Shown in pieces: positions 9,620 through 18,083 of a stretch of DNA of 64,000 bases. Both the position numbers and the translations under genes were made by a program. Numbering within the stretch: position 1 is the stretch's first letter; each line of letters begins with the position of its first letter. Location of the stretch: the NCBI RefSeq assembly GCF_007754155.1, contig NZ_CP037423.1, positions 8,738,938 to 8,802,937 on the forward strand, in the 5' to 3' direction. The stretch comes from Stieleria neptunia. GTDB lineage: Bacteria > Planctomycetota > Planctomycetia > Pirellulales > Pirellulaceae. The notes beneath the pieces were generated by a model. The model did not search any database. It was given only the letters and a program-made list of their open reading frames with translations, and was not told the DNA's origin.

Positions 9620-9677
9620 AATGGGACCAATAGGACACAGAGGACGTATGGGTCCCATCTGTCCTATTGGTCCCATT
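9620..9677. repeat. Inverted repeat between convergent genes
   Basis: Perfect 18-bp arms lie at 9620-9637 and 9660-9677 (core GGGACCAATAGGACA and its complement) with a 22-base loop. It lies after the stop of the large secreted protein and before the end of the CYTH gene, a good position for a two-way terminator. Its GTCCTATTGGTCCC core is partly repeated just after the second arm. Confidence 0.8.
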
Positions 9678-9765
9678 GGTCCTATCGATCGCGGGACCCT
9701 TTGGCGCTACGGTTGGACCGGTCGACACCCGGGTTGGTCCAAACACGCTTGAAAACAAGTTTTTC

Positions 9766-10353
9766 TCAGCGGTCTAGCCTGAGCTTGGCCAACAACAGAT
9801 TCAGGTAGCTGGAACGGACGGTCGTCACCAGCCCGAGACGTCCGGCAAGCGCGTCGATCCGCTCGCCCGCTGACTTGACCGCGTCGGGTGAATCGTCTTG
9901 GAGCAGCAACTCGATTTCGGCGAACAGCCCGACCTGATCGACCTGATCGATGGTCAGCGTAAAATCGGTGTGTTGTGTATCCGTCGTCGGCCACGCATAC
10001 GACCGTCGCTCTTTCCGCACGGTCGCGACAGGATCAAACCCCAGTGCCTGAAGCAGACGGGTCATTTGGCTGCCGTCGGCGTCACCGGGCGCCAGACACC
10101 ACTCGATTTCTTCGCGAGCCTTCAACGCCGAGTCACCGACGTCCATCTTGGGACCCTTGTAGGTCACCGAAGCAACCGAATCGATCATTCGGATCCGAAA
10201 CGCTTCCTTGGTCTGCACAAAGTCTCGCGACGGGTGACGGTAGTAGGTGTCCGCGTGGCGTTCCACGTTGCCACCCACCGCCCCCATCTCATCCAGACGC
10301 TTGATCAAGTCATCCTTGTCGGCAAGTTCGTACTTCGTTTCGACTTCAAGCAT
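9766..10353 (-). CDS. CYTH-domain protein (class IV adenylate cyclase / CyaB-like)
   Basis: This 195-residue protein starts with the CYTH signature ExExK (EVETK at residues 3-7). Later conserved charged strands (TYKGPK, EEIEW, RRSYAW, FAEIELLL) are expected in the triphosphate tunnel fold. Members hydrolyse triphosphates or, in class IV cyclases such as Aeromonas CyaB, make cyclic AMP; sequence alone does not separate these roles here. It is cytosolic with no membrane segment. It follows the membrane protein gene at 10365 by 11 bp and is probably its operon partner. Thiamine-triphosphatase-like activity is an alternative. Confidence 0.85.
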   Translation of the reverse strand: MLEVETKYELADKDDLIKRLDEMGAVGGNVERHADTYYRHPSRDFVQTKEAFRIRMIDSVASVTYKGPKMDVGDSALKAREEIEWCLAPGDADGSQMTRLLQALGFDPVATVRKERRSYAWPTTDTQHTDFTLTIDQVDQVGLFAEIELLLQDDSPDAVKSAGERIDALAGRLGLVTTVRSSYLNLLLAKLRLDR

Positions 10354-10364
10354 GGTGACGCTCG

Positions 10365-11399
10365 CTAACGTTCTAGGCGGCTATGGATTTGCTGGCGAAT
10401 CGTTTCATCCGACTCGTGCTGAAAGTGCTGGCGCAATGCGGCCAACGATGACCGATCACCACGCTTGGCAAGTTCGGTGACGGCCCCTTTTCGGACGAAC
10501 GGACTGGGGCTTTGCAGCTGCGCGATCCAATACGACGTCGAATCCACGTCACCGGTCTTGCGTTGCTTGGTTTGGTCGGCCAGCGTGGTCGCGGGGCGAA
10601 ATCGCGGCTTGAGCAACCGGGCGTCCGAGCGAACGGAACCTTCGTTGTCGGCCGGTTGATTCAAAACGACGTCGGACGGTTCGATCGGATCAAGCGTCGC
10701 GACGGTCCGACGATAGAGCGTCGGCGTCGTCGAAGTCGGCGGCCAATCCGTCCAGCCCGCGGCCTCGTGATCGACCAGATCGATCGGCAACGGTTGCCCC
10801 GTCTCGGCAATCGCATCGCGCGGCGGATGCCCGGGTGCTGTGCTCTCCGTCGCGATCACCTGCATCAGTCGGCGATAGGTGGCGTCGTTCTCCGCGCAGC
10901 CCGAATCGAGCAAGTCGCGGGCGGCCAGACGAGCCAATTCTTGAACACGGATCCAGCGTGGATCCTGGGCGTCGGAGATCGTACCGGAGACTGCCGCGAG
11001 CTGATCGGCAAAAATAAATCGCCGCTCGGCCAACTGCTCAGACGGCAACGTCATCCATTGCCGACTCAGATCTTCGAGCAACTCGGCGGACCGCGCCGAG
11101 ACCTCTGGTTTTTCGTCAGCGATCGCGGCCACGATTCCGGGGATCCCATCGATCCCCGATGTTTTCAATCGCTCAAGCTGCGCCAGCTTTTCCGCCGTGG
11201 TGAGCTGCGAAAACCCGCTCACAATTTCAGCCAAGCGGGCGCGTTGAAGGTAAACCTGTGCCGCGGTCACGATGCCAAACAGGACAAACGCGAACGTCAG
11301 GTATTTTGCCGTCGATGCGAAGTGGCGCCGCGATTGGTTGCGAGATTCCGCAAAGGCCGAAAACGGATTGGGCGTGCGTTCCAGTTCGTAATCATCCAT
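10365..11399 (-). CDS. Membrane-anchored protein with C-terminal HEAT-like repeats
   Basis: This 344-residue protein has a short polar N-terminus and one transmembrane helix at about 31-52, followed by a long helical region. The last 50 residues read as a HEAT-like repeat (VRKGAVTELAKRGD ... LAALRQHF), which usually binds other proteins. No catalytic motif is visible. The gene precedes the CYTH gene by 11 bp on the same strand, so the two probably share a transcript. Its upstream flank is filled by a nested palindromic repeat at 11502-11726. Function is unknown. Confidence 0.75.
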   Translation of the reverse strand: MDDYELERTPNPFSAFAESRNQSRRHFASTAKYLTFAFVLFGIVTAAQVYLQRARLAEIVSGFSQLTTAEKLAQLERLKTSGIDGIPGIVAAIADEKPEVSARSAELLEDLSRQWMTLPSEQLAERRFIFADQLAAVSGTISDAQDPRWIRVQELARLAARDLLDSGCAENDATYRRLMQVIATESTAPGHPPRDAIAETGQPLPIDLVDHEAAGWTDWPPTSTTPTLYRRTVATLDPIEPSDVVLNQPADNEGSVRSDARLLKPRFRPATTLADQTKQRKTGDVDSTSYWIAQLQSPSPFVRKGAVTELAKRGDRSSLAALRQHFQHESDETIRQQIHSRLER

Positions 11400-11501
11400 G
11401 ATCGTACGCCTGAGGATGGGGGATGGATCGGGAGGCGGCGATCATCCTCGACAAGGCCCGGGGACCGCAAGATCAGCTTGCCGGAAGGGAGGGGGGGAGA
11501 G

Positions 11502-11726
11502 TCAATGCCACTTGCTTTGGCTCTGCAGGTGTTAGCGGAACGGCGCGAGCGGGCTGTCGTTTTAGTCGGGATCTGCTGAGTCAATGGTGAGCCGCTGGCC
11601 GTAAGGCCCCGGGGACGTCGCAGTGCCCGGCCGCTTACGCGTCGCGGCTCACAAAATCGACAGCCCGCTCGCGCCCCACCGCTAACGAAAAACACCCCGC
11701 TTGGCGTCAAAGTAGATGGCATTGGG
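11502..11726. repeat. Nested palindromic dispersed repeat
   Basis: Outer arms (TCAATGCCACTTGCTTTG side and its counterpart near 11706-11726) enclose GTTAGCG...CGCTAAC arms and a central GTGAGCCGC...GCGGCTCAC palindrome. Related whole or partial copies occur at 16800, 23576, 29228, 39010, 48960 and 58111. Confidence 0.8.
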
Positions 11727-11752
11727 CGGAGAGTGGCGGGGCCACTCGGGGA

Positions 11753-11776
11753 CGCAAGCTGGAAGCTTACGCCACT
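11753..11776. repeat. AAGCTGGAAGCTTACGCCAC repeat at a gene end
   Basis: A single copy of the AAGCTGGAAGCTTAC family. Read on the minus strand, the lipoprotein stop codon TAG (11775-11777) is followed immediately by TGGCGTAAGC of the repeat. Confidence 0.8.
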
Positions 11777-13244
11777 AGGGGATGCGTAATTCATCCAGCG
11801 TCTTTTGATAGGCGTCGCGATCGGCTTCCCATTGCTGGTGGATCTGGCGTGCCACGTCGACTCCGGTGATCGCGTCACGGGTGATCGCCGAGAGCGAGAC
11901 GATGTCGGCCGGCGAAAACGGATCGCCGACCCAAACCACCGTGCCCCTGGAATCGACCAGCATCGCCCGCCCCGGTTCCAGATCCAGGTTGCGAGTCCCG
12001 TTGTCGCTGCGCTGAGCCAGGACGACCCAAAACCCGTTGGCCAGCCCCGCGTCGGTGAACATTCGCCCGGTCGAATCGTTGACCACCGCGACCGGGATGA
12101 TGTTGTCGCGGATCGATTCCGGCGACTGACGCAGCCAAACCGACAGCACCTCGGCCGCTCGCATGTTTTTCACATCTCCAGCATCGACCGACTGGGCCAA
12201 ACCGGCGTACCACAGCGTCAACGGTCGGCCGACGCCCCGTTCGGTGACCGTCACTCGCCCGGTCCGGTCGACGACCTGGAACGCGGCAACCCGACGGCCC
12301 AGCCGACGATCGGGCGGGGGCGGGGGAAGGGGGACGAGCGACCGGAGATACCTGGGACGACGCGGCAAGTCCGACTCCGGCATTTCCTCCATCCGATACG
12401 GTGACTCGGGCGGCCGGAAACTCGCGCCGGTCAAAACCAGTTCCAGCGAGTGAACCTGCCAGCCTTCCAACTCGATGCGTTTGCCCGCCATCGCGACGGG
12501 TAGCTCGACACAATGAATCAGCGACCGCTGGGGATCGATCCAAAAACGATACACATCATTGCCGGCGACCGTTTCCACGACGACGCACTGGACGTTCTCG
12601 CGCCGCGCCATGCCGTCATAGCGAATCGACCGCTGCTCCGACTCCCCGGCCTCTTGCCCTGCGGATTCCTTGCTGCCGGTGCTGCGGCCGAATAGCTTGC
12701 CCATCGGGTTGGGATCGAGCAGCCATTCCAGTTGTGGCGGGGGACCGCCGAGCCCGGAGACCATTCGTGCGGTCAAAATCGGGTCGCGGAGCAATTTTTC
12801 CAGCTCAGGACGATTGGCGGACTGCCCGTCGGCAGAGGGCCCCGCCAGGAGTACCTGCCCATCATGAAAATCGGTCTGCTCGTCGGCGATCCAACCGACC
12901 ATTCGTTCGGGATCGGACCACAACCGGGCATCATAAGCGGCGATCCAGATTGTCGGCCCGTCCATCACCACGTGCATCGGAGCGGTTCGACGGATCAATT
13001 GTCCGTCTTTTTCCACCCGCAGCCGCACTTCGCCGCGATCACGATAGGACCGGGTGTTCTGATAGCGTGTCAGGACGCGCTTCAGATAATCCGCGGCGGG
13101 AATCTCGGGCAGCGAAAGGGTCCTTTCCTCGGTCGCCGAATCTGCGGCCGACGAAGGGGCGTGTTCCCTGCCGCCACAGCCGGACAATGTCACCCAAGCC
13201 GCGATCGCGACGAGTTTCGGGAGCGATCGAACGAGCGACTTCAT
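11775..13244 (-). CDS. Lipoprotein of unknown function with thioredoxin-like C-terminus
   Basis: This 489-residue protein starts with a lipoprotein signal peptide: charged n-region, hydrophobic core and lipobox LSGC with Cys23. The region of about 40-270 resembles a LolA-like beta-rich domain (YQNTRSYRDRGEVRLRV, HVVMDGPTIWIAA). After a polyproline linker near 325, the C-terminal 150 residues look like a thioredoxin-like fold without a CxxC pair (PVAVVND, AMLVDSRGTVVWVGDP). It is probably anchored on the periplasmic face. The ATG at 13244 is used; a much longer frame upstream is only the antisense of the LarA-like gene. It is divergent from that gene. Domain assignments are tentative. Confidence 0.78.
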   Translation of the reverse strand: MKSLVRSLPKLVAIAAWVTLSGCGGREHAPSSAADSATEERTLSLPEIPAADYLKRVLTRYQNTRSYRDRGEVRLRVEKDGQLIRRTAPMHVVMDGPTIWIAAYDARLWSDPERMVGWIADEQTDFHDGQVLLAGPSADGQSANRPELEKLLRDPILTARMVSGLGGPPPQLEWLLDPNPMGKLFGRSTGSKESAGQEAGESEQRSIRYDGMARRENVQCVVVETVAGNDVYRFWIDPQRSLIHCVELPVAMAGKRIELEGWQVHSLELVLTGASFRPPESPYRMEEMPESDLPRRPRYLRSLVPLPPPPPDRRLGRRVAAFQVVDRTGRVTVTERGVGRPLTLWYAGLAQSVDAGDVKNMRAAEVLSVWLRQSPESIRDNIIPVAVVNDSTGRMFTDAGLANGFWVVLAQRSDNGTRNLDLEPGRAMLVDSRGTVVWVGDPFSPADIVSLSAITRDAITGVDVARQIHQQWEADRDAYQKTLDELRIP

Positions 13245-13481
13245 CGATTTCGAGGGTTTGCCGGCTAGGATTTGCGTCGCGATGACGGGAGGCCGTGTGC
13301 GAGTTCCGCAGTGGACGGCACCAAACAGCGTCTGATAACGACTCCCATACAACATTGCGCGGCCGGACGCGAGGCGGTTGCGTTTTTTGCCCGAAAGCGT
13401 GATAACCGCGCTGGAGGCGTCTCCGTGTTTGAGCTGACCGATAACCCACTGAACTTTTCCACCGACACTTTGGAACGTCGC

Positions 13482-14726
13482 ATGCCCGACAGCCAAACTG
13501 AACCATCCAATCCTTCCGACGCCGCCTCGGCCGACGGGGGCGTCCGTTTCGTGACGAAGAAGACCGGACTGACCTCTGCTGAGATCTGGGAATACGACGC
13601 GGCGACGAACCGGACCAGCCGTGATGTGGTCGCCGAGACGTTGCAGGCCCTGGCGGCACCGGACGATTTCCCGCCGATCGAAGCCGCAATTGTTGCCGGG
13701 GACCGCGTCGCACTGGCGGTCGATCCCAACGTCCCGGACGTCGATGCCGTGATCGAAGGTGTCCTGCGGATGCTTCGCAGCACCCCGGCCGAGCAAATTG
13801 AAATCGTCGTGTGGGACGAAGCCACCGAACAGACCCTCCAGCGGATCCGCGCCGCAGCGGGCGAGCACGCGGTCATCCCGCATCAAAGCGACATTCGCGA
13901 ATCGCTGTGCTACCTGGCGGCCGACGTCGACGCGGAACCGATTTATCTCAATCGGGCCTTGGTGGACGCCGACTTTGTCTTGCCGATTGTCGCGATCCGC
14001 CCCTCCAACCTCAGCCAGCGGCGCGACTTGACCGGCGTGTTTCCTTCGCTCAGTGATTCGGCCACGCGGACTCGGTTTGCCGACAAGATTTCCTCCGGTG
14101 TCGCTTCGTCCCCGGCGATGAAGTCGGGAAACACGATTGCCGAAGAAGTGCCATGGCTGCTGGGCGTGCAGCTGATTCTGGGCGTGACGGCCAATTCCGA
14201 TGGAGCGGCCGGAGAAATCCACGCCGGTACGTTGGAAGCGTTCGCCAAACGGATCACGCCAACGCTTCGTCGCCCCGACCCGGTTCCGCCGCCGGCGGCG
14301 TTGGTCGTCGCGGCGTTGGACGGGGATGCCCAGCAACAGACCTGGGAAAACGTGGCCCGGGCCGCCGAAGCCGCGTTGGCCTATGCGTTGCCCGACGCGA
14401 CGATCGTCATCTGGTCGTCGTTGGATCAGCCGCCCGAAGGAGCGTTGCTGGCGATCGACCAGGACGACGAAGAACCGCCGGCGACAACGCAACACGGCGA
14501 CGACTCGGAAACCTTGCCGCCCCGCGATCGCTTTTCCGAACTGGCCCGCACCTTGAAACGGGTGACCGAACAACACCGCCTGATGCTGCACAGCAATCTT
14601 CCCCGCGAAGTCGTCGAACCACTCGGGCTTGGCGTCATCGAATCGCCACACGAACTGGCCAATCTGAGCCGACATTTCCAAAGCTGTGGCGTGCTCCGCG
14701 CCGCCAGCTTTGCCGGCGGCCACTGA
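13482..14726 (+). CDS. LarA-like (lactate racemase N-domain, DUF2088) protein
   Basis: This 414-residue cytosolic protein resembles the nickel-pincer racemase family LarA: an N-terminal region with VALAVDPNVPDVDAVIEGVL, like the LarA segment before the cofactor site, then strands such as EIVVWDE and FVLPIVAIRPSN. LarA enzymes racemise or epimerise alpha-hydroxy acids. I cannot confirm the histidine and lysine ligands of the pincer cofactor, so activity is uncertain. The ATG at 13482 is chosen because the preceding 70 codons look non-coding and overlap the divergent lipoprotein's promoter region. It ends 29 bp before the Nudix gene and heads the run that continues into mqnB and mqnD. Confidence 0.65.
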   Translation: MPDSQTEPSNPSDAASADGGVRFVTKKTGLTSAEIWEYDAATNRTSRDVVAETLQALAAPDDFPPIEAAIVAGDRVALAVDPNVPDVDAVIEGVLRMLRSTPAEQIEIVVWDEATEQTLQRIRAAAGEHAVIPHQSDIRESLCYLAADVDAEPIYLNRALVDADFVLPIVAIRPSNLSQRRDLTGVFPSLSDSATRTRFADKISSGVASSPAMKSGNTIAEEVPWLLGVQLILGVTANSDGAAGEIHAGTLEAFAKRITPTLRRPDPVPPPAALVVAALDGDAQQQTWENVARAAEAALAYALPDATIVIWSSLDQPPEGALLAIDQDDEEPPATTQHGDDSETLPPRDRFSELARTLKRVTEQHRLMLHSNLPREVVEPLGLGVIESPHELANLSRHFQSCGVLRAASFAGGH

Positions 14727-14755
14727 ATCTCGAATCCAACGACAAGGTTTCTTTA

Positions 14756-15283
14756 ATGTCGATCCCGATTGAACAGGCGTACTTGCATTGTCCGCGTTGT
14801 GGGTGCAAGCAGAACGATCCCGGCCACATTCCGTTTCGCTGCGCCGACTGCCAATTCGCCGTGTTCTTCGGACCGGTCGCCGCGGTCGGCGGTCTGATCG
14901 TCAATTCCGCCGACCAGTTGCTGCTGGTGCGGCGGGCACGAAATCCGGGCAAGGGCCAATGGGGACTTCCCGGCGGTTTTGTCGATCGCGGGGAAACCGT
15001 CGAAGAAGCGCTTGAGCGCGAAGTTTACGAAGAGACTCGATTGCAGTTAAAGGCGCGCGATCTGCTGGTCACGCACCCCAACCAATACAACTATCAAGGC
15101 GTCGTGACCGAAGTCATCGATCTGTTTTATGTCTGCCGTGCCGTCGATCCCAGCCATGTGGAATTGGAAGCGGCCGAACTGGACGATTATGCCTGGGTCC
15201 ATCCGAGCGCCGAGTACCTGGACAACATGGCGTTTCCGTCCAACCGTTACGCCATCGAATTGTGGATGAGTCAACTCTCTTGA
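14756..15283 (+). CDS. Nudix hydrolase with N-terminal zinc ribbon
   Basis: This 175-residue protein begins with a zinc-ribbon (Cys12/Cys15 and Cys29/Cys32), as in NADH pyrophosphatase-like Nudix proteins, followed by a Nudix fold. The Nudix box runs from Gly74 through Glu80 to R88-E89 and E92-E93, keeping the metal-binding glutamates; the final conserved Gly is Arg95. It probably hydrolyses a nucleoside diphosphate derivative, substrate unknown. The ATG at 14756 follows an AAGG stretch and gives the zinc ribbon at the very start. Its stop overlaps the proposed TTG start of mqnB (TTGA), which points to translational coupling. Confidence 0.88.
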   Translation: MSIPIEQAYLHCPRCGCKQNDPGHIPFRCADCQFAVFFGPVAAVGGLIVNSADQLLLVRRARNPGKGQWGLPGGFVDRGETVEEALEREVYEETRLQLKARDLLVTHPNQYNYQGVVTEVIDLFYVCRAVDPSHVELEAAELDDYAWVHPSAEYLDNMAFPSNRYAIELWMSQLS

Positions 15284-15936
15284 ACGGTCTGATCCTGGTT
15301 CCGACTGACAACGAACGACGCCTGATCGAGTCGTCGATCCGAATCGAATCCGGCCAATGGTCTGTCAGGACGATCGGCTTTGGTGTGATCGCGGCGGGAA
15401 TCGAAACGACGCGTCTGTTGCTGAGCGAACGGCCCCGCCAAGTGATCTTGGCCGGAATCGCCGGTCTGTTTGCCGGTCCAAATACGGAAACGCTTCGACT
15501 GGGCGATGCGATCTGGTTCGACTCGGTCGCCATCGACGGAATCGGCGTGGGACAAGGCGACGCGTTTGTCGACGCGGCGGATTTGGGTTGGCGTGCCGAA
15601 GGCGAGCCGGCAACGACCGAGACGATTCGATTGCCGACCGCGCCCCAGAACCAGGCATCGCTTGCCCAGCCGGCCCTGCTGCTGACGGTCTGCTCGGGGA
15701 GCGCGTGCGAAGACGATGCGGCGCGCCGGCGGCGACGCGTTCCCGATGCGATCGGCGAAGACATGGAAGCGTATGCGGTCGCCCACGCCTGTCGGTCGGC
15801 CGGCCTGCCGCTCCGCGTCGTGCGCGGGTTTTCCAACCACGTCGGCCGCCGCGACAAGCGTGATTGGCAGATCGCTCCCGCGCTGGCCAGCGTCGCGGAA
15901 CAATTGAACCAATTCCTCGACGGGGAGACTCCATGA
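15280..15936 (+). CDS. mqnB: Futalosine hydrolase
   Basis: This protein of about 218 residues matches the MqnB branch of the nucleoside phosphorylase/hydrolase fold: start NGLILVPTDNE, glycine-rich ILAGIAGLF, and a late GEDMEAYAVAHAC segment, the purine nucleosidase signature around the catalytic acidic residue. It splits futalosine into hypoxanthine and dehypoxanthine futalosine in menaquinone synthesis. The TTG at 15280 is preferred because GGATGAG lies about 10 bases upstream and it overlaps the Nudix stop; a GTG at 15262 would add six residues. Its stop overlaps the mqnD start by ATGA, so the two are translationally coupled. Confidence 0.88.
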   Translation: MNGLILVPTDNERRLIESSIRIESGQWSVRTIGFGVIAAGIETTRLLLSERPRQVILAGIAGLFAGPNTETLRLGDAIWFDSVAIDGIGVGQGDAFVDAADLGWRAEGEPATTETIRLPTAPQNQASLAQPALLLTVCSGSACEDDAARRRRRVPDAIGEDMEAYAVAHACRSAGLPLRVVRGFSNHVGRRDKRDWQIAPALASVAEQLNQFLDGETP

Positions 15937-16784
15937 GCGAGAAGATTCGACTCGGCATTTCGACCTGCCCCAATGACACGTTCGCCTTTCATGCCTTGAT
16001 GCATCGCTTGGTGGATTGGCGCGGGCTGGAATTCGATCTGCGGTTGCTGGACATCCAACAGCTGAACGACGAATTGTTCGCGGGCAACTTTGACGTCGCC
16101 AAATGCAGTTTCCACGCCGCGCTGTTGTTGTCGGATTCGATGGTGGTCTTACCGAGCGGCTCGGCACTCGGGTTCGGCGTAGGCCCCCTGCTGTTGTCGT
16201 CGCAATCGCGTGCCTCCGCCGACGCCGTGCCCGCGACGACAGACCAAATCACGCTGTGCCCGGGACAACACACGACCGCGACGCTGCTGTTTCGATTGTT
16301 TTATCCCCACACCACGTCGATCGAGCAGGTCGTGTTCTCGGACATCATGCCGCGACTGGTGCAAAACACCGCCGATTTCGGAGTCTGCATCCACGAAGGC
16401 CGGTTCACCTGGCAGGATCAAGGGCTGGGATTGGTGGAGGACTTGGGGACGCGCTGGGAGAACGAAACGCAGTGTCCGTTGCCACTGGGCGGATTGGTCG
16501 GTGCCAAAACGCTGCCCCATGAAGTTTTGTGGAAAGTACAGCAAGTCGTTCGCGAATCGCTGGAATACTCGCTCGCCGATCCCGGGGGTGCCGTGGAAAC
16601 GATGCGACACCACGCGCAAGAATTCGACGACGAGGTGCTGATGCAGCATGTCGATTTATACGTGAACGAATGGACGGTTGATCTGGGTGACACCGGGGCC
16701 GGCGCGCTCAACCGTTTGAACGAAAAAGCCAAGCTGGCCGGCATCATTCCTCCGTCGACGGCGGGATTGCAGATTTTGCGGTAA
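15933..16784 (+). CDS. mqnD: 1,4-dihydroxy-6-naphthoate synthase
   Basis: This 283-residue protein matches MqnD, which converts cyclic dehypoxanthine futalosine to 1,4-dihydroxy-6-naphthoate in the futalosine route to menaquinone. It has the periplasmic-binding-protein-like fold of the MqnA/MqnD family. Typical stretches are GISTCPNDTFAFHAL near the start, the VAKCSFHAALLL substrate loop and ADFGVCIHEGRFTW in the second lobe. It is cytosolic. The ATG at 15933 overlaps the mqnB stop by four bases. mqnA, mqnC and mqnE are not in the window. A nested repeat follows 15 bp after the stop. Confidence 0.93.
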   Translation: MSEKIRLGISTCPNDTFAFHALMHRLVDWRGLEFDLRLLDIQQLNDELFAGNFDVAKCSFHAALLLSDSMVVLPSGSALGFGVGPLLLSSQSRASADAVPATTDQITLCPGQHTTATLLFRLFYPHTTSIEQVVFSDIMPRLVQNTADFGVCIHEGRFTWQDQGLGLVEDLGTRWENETQCPLPLGGLVGAKTLPHEVLWKVQQVVRESLEYSLADPGGAVETMRHHAQEFDDEVLMQHVDLYVNEWTVDLGDTGAGALNRLNEKAKLAGIIPPSTAGLQILR

Positions 16785-16799
16785 TCGCCCGCGGGGAAG

Positions 16800-16928
16800 C
16801 GTCCAATGCCACCTGCTTTGACGCCAAACGGGGTGTTTTTTGTTAGCGCCTTGTCGGTTGAGTGAGCCGCGACGCGTAAGCGGCCGGGCACCGCGGCCTC
16901 GCCCGAGGCCTGACGGCCAGCGGCTCAC
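16800..16928. repeat. Nested palindromic dispersed repeat, partial copy
   Basis: It starts with GTCCAATGCCACCTGCTTTG and GTTAGCG of the outer module and ends with the GTGAGCCGC...GCGGCTCAC module. It lies just past the mqnD stop. Confidence 0.78.
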
Positions 16929-17049
16929 TTGGGTGTAGGGCTGGAATGCCCCGGGCGATAGGATTGAACAGAACGTCAGTCATCGCATAACCTATCGGTA
17001 CCCGTGCCGCATCGATTTATCTTCAGCCTTCAATCCACGAATCTTCCCA

Positions 17050-17541
17050 ATGTCAAAACGAGTCCTTTTTGTTTGCATGGGCAACATCTGTCGCTCGCCG
17101 GCTGCCGAAGCGGTGATGAAGCGTTTCGCCGAGGAATTCGGGCTGGACGTCGACGTCGATTCCGCCGGGACACACGACTATCACATCGGCAAACGCGCCG
17201 ACGCACGGATGCTGAAAGCCGCCGAAGCACGCGGGTACGAATTGACCAGCCGCGGTCGCCAGGTGACCCAAGAAGATCTCGCCGACGGTGTTTTCGATTT
17301 GGTGCTGGCGATGGACAACGCCAATTACGAACTCCTGACGGCGCTGGCCGGTCGGCCGACCCAGCACATCCGGGTCTTCAGCGACTACCTGGATGACAAT
17401 TGGCCCAACGATGTGCCCGATCCCTACTACGGCGAAGAAGAAGGGTTCGATGAAGTGTTGGACATGCTCGAAGAAGGCTGCCCGATCATCTTGCAGACGC
17501 TAGCGGGCGAAGCGATCTTCGACGACGGCTTCGTCGAGTAG
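17050..17541 (+). CDS. Low-molecular-weight protein-tyrosine phosphatase
   Basis: This 163-residue cytosolic enzyme has the family P-loop CMGNICRS at 9-16, with nucleophile Cys9 and Arg15. The catalytic acid lies in the late VPDPYYG motif, which keeps the Asp-Pro and adjacent tyrosines. Length and motif order are normal for LMW-PTP. It would dephosphorylate protein tyrosine residues or, in relatives, arsenate or sugar phosphates. Possible partners such as tyrosine kinases for polysaccharide export are not adjacent, and the gene stands alone. The ATG at 17050 is the only start that leaves the P-loop at the usual distance. Confidence 0.95.
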   Translation: MSKRVLFVCMGNICRSPAAEAVMKRFAEEFGLDVDVDSAGTHDYHIGKRADARMLKAAEARGYELTSRGRQVTQEDLADGVFDLVLAMDNANYELLTALAGRPTQHIRVFSDYLDDNWPNDVPDPYYGEEEGFDEVLDMLEEGCPIILQTLAGEAIFDDGFVE

Positions 17542-17550
17542 CGGTTTGCA

Positions 17551-17575
17551 CTTGTTCCCAGGCTCCGCCTGGGCT
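17551..17575. repeat. GTTCCCAGGC-family repeat, short imperfect copy
   Basis: GTTCCCAGGCTCCGCCTGGG lies about 10 bp past the phosphatase stop, with arms CCCAGGC and GCCTGGG. It may act as a hairpin terminator. Confidence 0.6.
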
Positions 17576-17676
17576 GCGCAGAATGCCCGCGATTTCATGC
17601 GTTGTGCCGGTTAAGACTTTGGTCGTTCTTGTTCCGTGGTGGATTAAGATTCACTCGATTCGGTTCGCCAAAGGCG

Positions 17677-17891
17677 ATCAACAACATAGCCTGGGGTGAG
17701 ACCGGATGAGCCCCAGCGAATCCGGGCGTAACCCCAGGTCCGCGATCTACCGAAACCCCTCCCCCTTTCGATCGGCCGGCGGCTCAGCCGCCGGCCGATC
17801 GAAAGGGGGAGGGAGCAGGTTTGGCTTTCTTTCCCTGGGGTGGCGGTCACTCCGCTGCGCTCGTTCCCTGACCCCAGGCTATGTTGTTGAT
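17677..17891. repeat. Large nested palindromic element
   Basis: Outer 20-bp perfect inverted arms (17677-17696 and 17872-17891, core AACATAGCCTGGGG) enclose a central perfect palindrome at 17757-17813 with 28-bp arms and a single-base centre (core TCGATCGGCCGGCGGC). No coding sequence is credible inside. The region 17542-18083 holds only this element and short GTTCCCAGGC-type repeats. Confidence 0.88.
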
Positions 17892-18083
17892 GCCCTTTGG
17901 GCAAATGCTGCGGAACGGTTTCCGCCTAAGATTCGGACCGGCTGCAACAATCAATTCCGCGCAGCCCAGGCTCCGCCCGGGAACACCATTCTCCAGAGGC
18001 TCCGCCTGGCCGCATCCCGAAACGTGTGGCGGAGCCACCCTCACATTGCGTTCCCAGGCAGAGCCCGGAAACGAGTCAACGAG

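Noticed and set aside
13245..14723. Upstream extension of the lipoprotein frame (982 codons in total)
   Set aside because: It is the antisense of the LarA-like gene; the signal peptide and lipobox at 13244 define the true start.
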